Notes under the pieces: model-generated
Databases searched by the model: none
What the model was told of the DNA's origin: nothing
Seen by the model: the letters and a program-made list of their open reading frames with translations, nothing else
From: an uncultured Lachnospiraceae bacterium
GTDB lineage: Bacteria > Bacillota > Clostridia > Lachnospirales > Lachnospiraceae
Assembly: GCA_947589155.1 (NCBI GenBank)
Contig: CANQBH010000007.1
Coordinates: 1-64,000, forward strand
DNA: 64,000 bases
Direction: 5' to 3'
Translations under genes and position numbers: made by a program
In this document: positions 44,489-52,176 of the stretch, piece after piece
Layout of the letters: every line of letters starts with the position of its first letter
Numbering within the stretch: position 1 is the stretch's first letter

Positions 44489-45271
44489 TTACGCGTTGTT
44501 CAACTCGTCCGCCTTCTGCTTTTCAAAGAAGCGGTCGACTTCGGCGACGATCCGGGCCGGTTCCATGGTCTTTAAGAGATAGCCTTCCGGCTTGAGCGCC
44601 ATGACTTTGACGACGCTTTCCTTGTCGTCCTTGCCCGTCAGAAAGATCACCGGCACGTCGGAAAATTCCGTTTCGCTGCGGATCATCTCGAGCACCTGCC
44701 GTCCGTCCACGACCGGCATCTCATAGTCCAGCAGCACCAGATCCGGCCGGTTCGTCGCCAGATACTTGATCGCCATTGCGCCCGAATTGGCGAGAATGAC
44801 CTGATAGCGGTCTTCCAGCCACGCTTTCACGTTGCGCAGCATTGCGCCCGAATCATCTACGACCAGCACCTTCTTTTTGTTCTGTACGCCGAATTTGCTG
44901 ACGTAACTCTCGATGGCCTCGACCAGTTCATTGACGTTCACCGGCCGCTCAAAGAAACGGCGCACGATATGCTTCGGGATCATAGCGCCGATCTCGTCCA
45001 TCTCCTCAGAACTTCCCACGACAAAGATCGGCACCGCGTTCTCCGCCGCGCGGTCTTTCAGATAGATCAGGGCCTGCTGCTGTTTCGGCAGTTCCTCGTC
45101 CCCGTAGATCAGATAGGCGGCCGCCTTGTCGTCCGTTTGGCTGATCGCGTCGGTGTCCGCGCGCACGATATCGACCGTAAAACCGGCTTCTTCGAGTTTT
45201 GTCTGCAAAGACAGCATCATATATCCCTGCGTCTCCGCTATGATGACCACTGTGCCTTTTTGATTTCCCAT
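44489..45271 (-). CDS. Double-receiver response regulator without output domain
   Basis: Two CheY-like domains in 260 residues. The first (about 8-125) lacks the phospho-aspartate: YLIYGDEEL replaces the usual strand-3 Asp motif. The second (about 133-258) is complete: VLVVDDSGAML, LVLLDYEMPVVDG with the acceptor Asp, FLTGKDD and the later Lys in LLKTMEP. No DNA-binding or enzymatic domain follows. It is 19 bases after the hybrid kinase gene, so it is the likely partner of its HPt domain. GGGGTG precedes the ATG. Confidence 0.9.
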   Translation of the reverse strand: MGNQKGTVVIIAETQGYMMLSLQTKLEEAGFTVDIVRADTDAISQTDDKAAAYLIYGDEELPKQQQALIYLKDRAAENAVPIFVVGSSEEMDEIGAMIPKHIVRRFFERPVNVNELVEAIESYVSKFGVQNKKKVLVVDDSGAMLRNVKAWLEDRYQVILANSGAMAIKYLATNRPDLVLLDYEMPVVDGRQVLEMIRSETEFSDVPVIFLTGKDDKESVVKVMALKPEGYLLKTMEPARIVAEVDRFFEKQKADELNNA

Positions 45272-45290
45272 GTTTTCACCCCATGTATGT

Positions 45291-48200
45291 TTACTGCTGC
45301 CCGCCGAGGCGTCCTGCCATCCGGCGGCAGATCTTCATCACGTCTTCCATCGCCACGTCCGCGACCATCGCGCGCAGATCGTCCATATCCGACATACACG
45401 ATTCCGGCAGGCGGTACGTCTCAAGTTCCGCCATCGCCTCGTCGACGCCGTCCAGATCGAAGGCGTCCATCGCGTCGGCGATCCGGTTCAGAAGACCGAC
45501 CAGCGTTTCGTCGTCCGCTTCCTTGAGCGTATCGATATCGACCGCTCCGTAAGGACGCAGGATCTCCTTGTAACTCCGATAATATTCTAATACCGCCGGC
45601 GTCTTTTCATCAAGTGTTTTTTTGTCCTCTTTGTCGCCAAGCGCTTCCAGTTCGCGGAACTGCTCGGAAAGTTCGAGCGCGCCGATCATCCGCGACGTCG
45701 TTTTTAAGGCGTGCACCTCGATCGTGTAATCGCGCAGCATATTATCCGCCAGACACTTCTCGATCTTGGTCGCCTTAATGTTGATCATCTTGTAATAATC
45801 GCCCAGAAGTTCCATGTATAAGTTGAGGTCGCCGCAGGCTTTGACGCCCTCCGCCACATGCAGCCCGTCGATCTGCGGCAGGGCTTTGGTTTCTTTTTCC
45901 GATCCGGCAGGTTTTTTTTCGCCCTGCGCCGTACCGCTCTGCGCCGGATCGCTCTGCGCCCGCACGATCTTTTCCTTCGGGAGGTACTGATACAGTTTTG
46001 AGGCGATCTCTTTCATCTCGATCGGCTTGGCGACAAAATCATTCATACCCGCCGCGACAAATTCCGCCTTCGCGCCCGACATGGCGTCCGCCGTCAGCGC
46101 AACGATCGGCAGGCTGTCGGCATACTTGCCGCCGAGCGCGCGGATATGCTGCGTCGCCTCGATTCCGTCCATGACCGGCATCATATGATCCATAAAGACA
46201 AGGTCGTAGTCTTTTTTCTGCACAAGCGCGACGGCCTGTTTGCCGTCCTGCGCCGTATCGATCTGCATATGGAACGGATCCAGCAGCCCGACCGCGACTT
46301 TGAGGTTCATCTGATTGTCGTCCACGATCAGGATCTTTGCCTCCGGCGCGCTGAAACTGATTCCGTCGGCGGACGCGCGGAAACCGGCCTGCGTCTCCCG
46401 CTTGATCGCTTGGCAGAAGTTCAATGAATACAGCGGTTTGTTGATGACGGTCACGCGCTCATCATGCAAGGTCTCCTGCATCGGGTTCTGCAAAACGCAG
46501 ACCTGAGAGCCCGCCTTATCAAGAAGCGCTTCGGCCTCGGAAGAAAACAGGCCGCTGTCGGTAAAGAAGAAGTCCGCCCCCGTATCCATCCCGCGCTCGG
46601 CGGCAAAGCCGTAATCCTCTGCCAGTTGGGCGAACGCGTTTTCCAACGTCTGCGAGGAGAACAGATACGCGATCCGCAGCGGCCGCTTTTCTCCGTCCTC
46701 CGCGCGCACCGCCGCAAAACTCTCCGGAATCTGCGCCGCGGGCTCGCCGTCCTCCACCTTCTGCCATGCGGTAAAGTGGAAATCGCTGCCCTCGCCGTAG
46801 ACGCTTTCGACGCCGATCTCGCCGCCCATCATCTCGACCATTTGCTTGCTGATCGCCAGCCCGAGGCCCGTACCCTCTTTGGAATGGTTCTTCTTGCTGT
46901 CGACCTGCGAGAAGGATTGGAAAAGTTTTCCCAAGTCTTCTTCTTTGATTCCCTGTCCGGTGTCGCGGACGGAGACGTAGAGTTTGACCCTGCCCTCCTG
47001 CCGCTTGACCACGCGCAGTTCGAGCGTGACGCTGCCTTCTTCCGTGAATTTGACCGCGTTGTTTAAGAAATTGATCATGATCTGCCGCACGCGCAGCCCG
47101 TCGCCGATCAGTTTTTTGGGCAGCGCCGGATCGATATGGAACAGAAGTTCCACCTTCTTTTCGCCAAGCCTCGTTAAGAACATCATGCCGAGGTCGCTCA
47201 GCAGCGACATCGGTTCATACACATCTTCCACCAGTTCCATCCGTCCGGATTCGATCTTGGAAAAATCCAGAATGTCGTTGATGATGCCTAACAGCGCGTC
47301 GCCGGAATTTTTGATGTTGTTCAGATACATCTGCTGCTCCGGATCGACTTCGCTGCGCAGCATCATCTCCGTCATGCCGACGATCGCGTTCATCGGCGTG
47401 CGGATCTCATGGGACATATTGGAGAGGAAGGCTGACTTGGATTCGTTGGCCGCCTCCGCCGCCTCGACCAGCTGATGCTGCTTTGTTACGTCCACCATGA
47501 TCAGGCTGTGGCCCGCCACCTTCGGTTTGTGGCGCTCCCGCTGGTACAGGGTGGAGACCTTTCTTTCGTAATATCTCTCTTTGATCTGCACCTCGTCTCC
47601 CGCAGTCAGAAACAGCTGCAGGATCTCGCCGGGAAGGATCTGGTTTTTGCGGATATGGCGCAGTTGCGGGAATACTTCCCGCGCATAGTGGTTCGCGTCG
47701 AGATAGCCGTAATCCGCGTCCGCGATCAGAAAGACTTCGTCGATGTGCTCCAGCACCCATTCCCTTCCTTCGTCGGTAACGGTAAAGATCTCCCCCGCCA
47801 GAACAGATAACGACATCACGCATACGACAAGCGCCGACGTGATCGGCACGATATCATACGGGATATCCCAGATAAAGGTCACGGCAAGCGCGGCGGAGAT
47901 CACGATCTGCGCGCCGATCAGCTTCAAAAGATTGTGCTTTTCCGTTTTGTTGTTTGTCACGAACACGCGGAAAAGCGTATAGCCCAGCGTGACGGCCAGC
48001 GCGGTCGCAATGATCCCGTAACGGATCTGATACAGCGCGCCGCCCTGCATCTCGACCTGATAGAGCCCTATCATATTGTCCATCTGGATCTGCACGTCGC
48101 CCATCATCTTCTGCGCGTGGCTGCCGAAAAGTTTTTCCACGCTCTGCAGATCTTCGTTGAGTTTTTCACCGCCGCCCGCGGTCGTGTATTCCTTGACCCA

Positions 48201-48575
48201 CATCTGCGGGATCTCGACAAGTTCATAAACCGGCCACAGCCATACGATGGCCGGCGGCACTTTGACGTACTGGTATTCCCAGATAAACAGGATAAAGAAA
48301 AAGTAAAAGAAGGAAATGGACACATACTTGACCTTGAACGCAAGCGCCAGCGCGTCAAACTGCGTAAATTCGAGGATCATCAGATAGGCGCAGTTCATCA
48401 CCGCGCAGCAGACGTTGGCGAGCATCAGGTAGGTCGACGCCCTGCTCTGTACGCGTTGAAGGATAATGATGATACCGATGATCGGTACGAGGATACCGAA
48501 GATCTGGATCACATGCAGGAGGACGTTCATGACCTCCTGCGGGATCTGTATAAATTGTACGATTTCGTTTTCCAT
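45291..48575 (-). CDS. Hybrid sensor histidine kinase (7TM-PAS-HisKA-HATPase-REC-HPt)
   Basis: A 1094-residue membrane kinase. The N-terminus has about seven hydrophobic segments (to about residue 265), like the HisKA_7TM sensor. Then come a PAS-like region, HisKA with SNMSHEIRTPMNAIVGM (phospho-His near 395), HATPase with GTGLGLAIS, a degenerate receiver (about 640-745), a complete receiver (ILIVDDNQMNLKVAV, LVFMDHMMPVMDG) and an HPt domain with VHALKTTSRMIGA. It should run a full internal phosphorelay and pass phosphate to the adjacent double receiver. It lies between a sugar symporter and that receiver in one operon. Confidence 0.93.
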   Translation of the reverse strand: MENEIVQFIQIPQEVMNVLLHVIQIFGILVPIIGIIIILQRVQSRASTYLMLANVCCAVMNCAYLMILEFTQFDALALAFKVKYVSISFFYFFFILFIWEYQYVKVPPAIVWLWPVYELVEIPQMWVKEYTTAGGGEKLNEDLQSVEKLFGSHAQKMMGDVQIQMDNMIGLYQVEMQGGALYQIRYGIIATALAVTLGYTLFRVFVTNNKTEKHNLLKLIGAQIVISAALAVTFIWDIPYDIVPITSALVVCVMSLSVLAGEIFTVTDEGREWVLEHIDEVFLIADADYGYLDANHYAREVFPQLRHIRKNQILPGEILQLFLTAGDEVQIKERYYERKVSTLYQRERHKPKVAGHSLIMVDVTKQHQLVEAAEAANESKSAFLSNMSHEIRTPMNAIVGMTEMMLRSEVDPEQQMYLNNIKNSGDALLGIINDILDFSKIESGRMELVEDVYEPMSLLSDLGMMFLTRLGEKKVELLFHIDPALPKKLIGDGLRVRQIMINFLNNAVKFTEEGSVTLELRVVKRQEGRVKLYVSVRDTGQGIKEEDLGKLFQSFSQVDSKKNHSKEGTGLGLAISKQMVEMMGGEIGVESVYGEGSDFHFTAWQKVEDGEPAAQIPESFAAVRAEDGEKRPLRIAYLFSSQTLENAFAQLAEDYGFAAERGMDTGADFFFTDSGLFSSEAEALLDKAGSQVCVLQNPMQETLHDERVTVINKPLYSLNFCQAIKRETQAGFRASADGISFSAPEAKILIVDDNQMNLKVAVGLLDPFHMQIDTAQDGKQAVALVQKKDYDLVFMDHMMPVMDGIEATQHIRALGGKYADSLPIVALTADAMSGAKAEFVAAGMNDFVAKPIEMKEIASKLYQYLPKEKIVRAQSDPAQSGTAQGEKKPAGSEKETKALPQIDGLHVAEGVKACGDLNLYMELLGDYYKMINIKATKIEKCLADNMLRDYTIEVHALKTTSRMIGALELSEQFRELEALGDKEDKKTLDEKTPAVLEYYRSYKEILRPYGAVDIDTLKEADDETLVGLLNRIADAMDAFDLDGVDEAMAELETYRLPESCMSDMDDLRAMVADVAMEDVMKICRRMAGRLGGQQ

Positions 48576-48599
48576 CTTTTGTCTCTCCGTTTGTCAGGG

Positions 48600-50135
48600 C
48601 TAGCGGTACGTCTGCATCGCTTCTTCCATCGTCATGCCCTTATCGATCGCCTGTTTTCTCTTTCGGTTGATCTCCTGAATCTCCGCCATCCTTTGGCCGG
48701 TCAGTTCGTAATTCTTCATCGCGAGAAGCGTCAGCGCCCACGCCGCCATCGGAATGACGCAGAACAGGATCAGCACGACCGTGCTCATGCCCGGCGAATA
48801 CGGCGTGTCCGCCGTCGGCAGGTTGTTCAGGCCGATCGCGGAAACGGAAAGCCCGACCACGGTCGCGGCAAGGGACGACACGAGTTTGTCCACCAGAGAG
48901 AACAGCGTTCCCATAATGCCCGGAATGTACTTGCCGGAGCGGTAAGTCTCATAGTCGGAACAGTCCGCCACCATCGGGATCGGCATATCCGCCGTCGCAT
49001 AGTACGCGCCGTAACCGATGCCGAAGAAGATGATGAATAAGACGGTATAGAGATTGATGTGCAGGCTGCCGGCCTCAAACAGCGTCAGGTTGACGGCTGG
49101 GCTTCCCTGCTTCCATAACATCAAAAGGACAAAGACGCCGACATAGCAGATCAGGGCCACCGAAACATAGCGCATCAAAGACGCCTTCTGGCCTTTCTTC
49201 TGCGAGGTGCGCACTGTCAAAAGGAAGAACGGCACGGAGCAGACGTAGCCCAGCACCATCATCGGAAGGTAGAGCCCGTCGTAATTGCCCATCATGCAGC
49301 CGTAGAGCATACACAGCACCGTCGTATTCGTCGCGATCGACAGCGCGAGTTTGCAGCCCGCGCCCGCGACCATGAGCCGCTGCATCGGGTTGTTGTTGCG
49401 GATGATCTCCAGATACTCGGACAGTTTGACTTTTTCCTGCCTGCTGCCGCTGATACCAAAGTACTTCGAGCAGTCCTTCTCCCAGATACCGACGATCGCG
49501 AGCAGTGTCAGCACGAACGAGATCGCGATCCCGATCGGCGCGAGCACGCGGTAAAACTCGGCGCGTCCGTAATCAGCCACGTTGGCGCGCAGGATCGGCG
49601 CGAGGAACTGCATAAGGCCCATACCGAGCATCGAACCGACGGTATTGAAGATCGTAAAGAGCGGCCGCTGCTTCGGATCGTTCGTCAGCACCGTCTGTCC
49701 GGATCTCGTGCAGGAGGTCTGGAACGTGTAGCCGATGACCCAGATAAAATACAGCAGGATGAACATGCAGTAGCGCAGCCACATCTTGTCCTCCGGTATA
49801 AACGGCGTGAACAGATAGAGCGCGATGATGGAAACGGCCATAATGATATTGCCGATCAGCATGAACGGCCGGAATTTTCCAAATCTGCCGTTCGTCCTGT
49901 CCATCAGCGCCCCGATGATCGGATCCGTGATGGCGTCGCACAGGCGCATCCCCGTGACCATGAAGGACGCGAAGACCGCGCCCAGCGCCAATACATTGGA
50001 ACCGAAGGTCGCAATGTAGGAAAGCACCAGAACATAATATACGTTCGTCGCGCCGTTGTTAAGCGGGAACAGTACCAGTTGATACGTCTTCGCGCGGTTG
50101 ACGCCGTCGTCCGCCGCGATGTTGTCTTTTCCCAT
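48600..50135 (-). CDS. GPH-family (melibiose-type) sugar:cation symporter
   Basis: A 511-residue MFS_2 transporter with about twelve membrane segments. RLCDAITDPIIGALMDRTNGRFGKFRPFMLIG matches the conserved N-terminal region of the GPH family, and FFGIGYGAYYATADMPIPMVADCSDYE the second-half signature. Members import galactosides, glucuronides, xylosides and related sugars with a cation. It is flanked by a GH2 glycosidase (15 bases upstream) and a histidine kinase (24 bases downstream), so it probably brings in the product of the GH3 enzyme. Confidence 0.93.
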   Translation of the reverse strand: MGKDNIAADDGVNRAKTYQLVLFPLNNGATNVYYVLVLSYIATFGSNVLALGAVFASFMVTGMRLCDAITDPIIGALMDRTNGRFGKFRPFMLIGNIIMAVSIIALYLFTPFIPEDKMWLRYCMFILLYFIWVIGYTFQTSCTRSGQTVLTNDPKQRPLFTIFNTVGSMLGMGLMQFLAPILRANVADYGRAEFYRVLAPIGIAISFVLTLLAIVGIWEKDCSKYFGISGSRQEKVKLSEYLEIIRNNNPMQRLMVAGAGCKLALSIATNTTVLCMLYGCMMGNYDGLYLPMMVLGYVCSVPFFLLTVRTSQKKGQKASLMRYVSVALICYVGVFVLLMLWKQGSPAVNLTLFEAGSLHINLYTVLFIIFFGIGYGAYYATADMPIPMVADCSDYETYRSGKYIPGIMGTLFSLVDKLVSSLAATVVGLSVSAIGLNNLPTADTPYSPGMSTVVLILFCVIPMAAWALTLLAMKNYELTGQRMAEIQEINRKRKQAIDKGMTMEEAMQTYR

Positions 50136-50150
50136 AAGTTCTCCTTTCCG

Positions 50151-52154
50151 CTATACCCAGTTTGCACTCTTTTTCCGTTTCTTTTCTAATTTGTACCGCT
50201 TCGGATCGCGTTTTCTGACAAAGACGGCTTCGTCCGTGCAGCCGTCGCTCTCCGCGCGTATCAGGTTCTTCCCTTCTTCCAGAGCAACCGAAAAGACAAA
50301 GACGTGATCCGCCTTTTTTTCTTCCCAGAGCGCGCCGTTGACGTATAGCCTTACGGCCGATCCGTTGGCGTAGACCCTGACGCGGATCCGCTTCCTGCCG
50401 CGCTCCTCAAAACGCTTGCTGCAGATATGCACCATCGGTTCCGGATTCCAATAGGATTTGTAAAGATAAAAACTGTCTTTTTTGATCTTCCGGTCAAACG
50501 TGACCATGCCCTTATGGTTCATGCCGGGCTCACCGCCCTGATCCCGCGCGTCCGCCGCGAAGTCGAACATATTCCAGATATGCGTCGCCCACAGCCACGG
50601 AAACCGCCGGAAACAGCGGATCATATATTCATGATAATGCGCCTGATATTCCTCCGTGTGGTCGCCCCTGCGCGGCAGTTCGCTGTGCAGATTCGGCATC
50701 CCTTCCGCGCCGTACTCCGAATAGCCGAGGCAGCGGTTCAGATAGCACAGATGGAACAGGAAGAAAAAGATGTCGTTCAAAAATCTGCCCGGCACATACC
50801 AGCCGAGGTAGAGGTTGTAACTCACCAGATCGGAGATATGCACGACGCGTCCGAACGGGTTGCACATCGCATAGCAGGCCAGCGTCGTCAGGCGGGTCTT
50901 GTCGTACCTGTGGCAAAGGTCGTTCAACTGCCGGTGGTTGTCCAGCATATCCCGACGGTCCTTCGTCGAGATCGTGATCTCGTTGGAGAGCCCCCATGTC
51001 ACGATGGACGGATGGTTGTAATTCTGAAGGATCAGTTCTTTCATCTGCGAGAGCGTGTTCGCCCTGCCATTTGGCATATGTTCGGAGATATAAGGGATCT
51101 CCGCCCAGACCACCATGCCCTCTTTGTCGCACAGATCGTAAAAATACTGATCGTGCTGATAATGCGCGAGACGGATCGTGTTGGCTCCCATCTCGCAGAT
51201 CAATTCCATATCCCTTGTATGGTTTTCCCGTGAAATGGCGTTGCCCAGCCCCTTATAATCCTGATGGCGCGAAACGCCGTGCAAAGGGTACGGACGGCCG
51301 TTCAAGTAAAAGCCGCTGCGCGAATCCGCATGGAACGTCCGTATGCCAAACGGGCTTTCCACGGAATCAACGGCCTCATCGCCGCGGTAGAGCGTCACGC
51401 GCGCGGTATAGCAGTAGGGATCCGTCCGTCCGTCCCACAGATGCGGATCCGGCACGGACAGTTCCGCGGCCGCCCGACGGGACGCATCCGCCCCGTCCGG
51501 CGCGACCACGTTTTCCCTGACGTCTTCCCAGACAAATTCTTCTCCGGCGACGCGGCATTCCGCGACCGGCTCTCCTTCCTGCCCGCGCAGTTCCACACCG
51601 ACGCTGACGTCGCTTCCGTCCGAGCAGTAAAAGGCTTCTACCTTAACGTTCGCGCCCTGTTCCGTTACCGACGGCGTGACCAGAAGTCCGGGCATCCCGT
51701 AATACAACAGTTCAAAATGGTCTTTGTTCACGATCAGCAGACGGACGTCGCGGTAGATTCCGCCGTAAAACGTAAAGTCCGCCTTCTGCGGATAGACGCG
51801 GTCGTTGACCGAATTGTCCGCCTCGACCAACAGCTCGTTCGTCTCCTGAAGGCCGTTTGTGATCTTGAAGCGGAACGTGGAATAGCCGCCGTCGTGCGCG
51901 CCGATCTTCCTGCCGTTGAGCCAGACGGCAGCCGACGCGTTCACCCCGCAAAATTCCAGATAAACGTCTTCCGTCTCTTTCGCGAAGTCCGGGCAGGCAA
52001 ACGTTTTCCTGTACCGGCCCGTACCGCGGTAATAATCGTTACCGCCGTCCTGCCCGTCTTCGGCGTTCCATGTATGCGGCAGATCGACGTCGATCTCCGG
52101 CCGGTCCGCGATCTGAAACTTCCATGCGTTGTTGATATCGATCGTCCTTCTCAA
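50151..52154 (-). CDS. Family GH2 glycoside hydrolase (beta-galactosidase/glucuronidase-like)
   Basis: A 667-residue enzyme with no signal peptide, so probably cytosolic. The N-terminal jelly roll (DVYLEFCGVNASAAVWLNGRKIGAHDGGYSTFRFKIT) and an Ig-like domain precede the TIM barrel. The acid/base Glu is in TWGLSNEI and the nucleophile is the Glu of SEYGAEG; GANTIRLAHYQHD is the usual substrate-site motif. A short C-terminal sandwich follows. Exact sugar specificity is not evident. It lies between the GH3 and symporter genes with 22- and 15-base gaps. Confidence 0.9.
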   Translation of the reverse strand: MRRTIDINNAWKFQIADRPEIDVDLPHTWNAEDGQDGGNDYYRGTGRYRKTFACPDFAKETEDVYLEFCGVNASAAVWLNGRKIGAHDGGYSTFRFKITNGLQETNELLVEADNSVNDRVYPQKADFTFYGGIYRDVRLLIVNKDHFELLYYGMPGLLVTPSVTEQGANVKVEAFYCSDGSDVSVGVELRGQEGEPVAECRVAGEEFVWEDVRENVVAPDGADASRRAAAELSVPDPHLWDGRTDPYCYTARVTLYRGDEAVDSVESPFGIRTFHADSRSGFYLNGRPYPLHGVSRHQDYKGLGNAISRENHTRDMELICEMGANTIRLAHYQHDQYFYDLCDKEGMVVWAEIPYISEHMPNGRANTLSQMKELILQNYNHPSIVTWGLSNEITISTKDRRDMLDNHRQLNDLCHRYDKTRLTTLACYAMCNPFGRVVHISDLVSYNLYLGWYVPGRFLNDIFFFLFHLCYLNRCLGYSEYGAEGMPNLHSELPRRGDHTEEYQAHYHEYMIRCFRRFPWLWATHIWNMFDFAADARDQGGEPGMNHKGMVTFDRKIKKDSFYLYKSYWNPEPMVHICSKRFEERGRKRIRVRVYANGSAVRLYVNGALWEEKKADHVFVFSVALEEGKNLIRAESDGCTDEAVFVRKRDPKRYKLEKKRKKSANWV

Positions 52155-52176
52155 GATGCCCCTCCCTTTTCAACCG

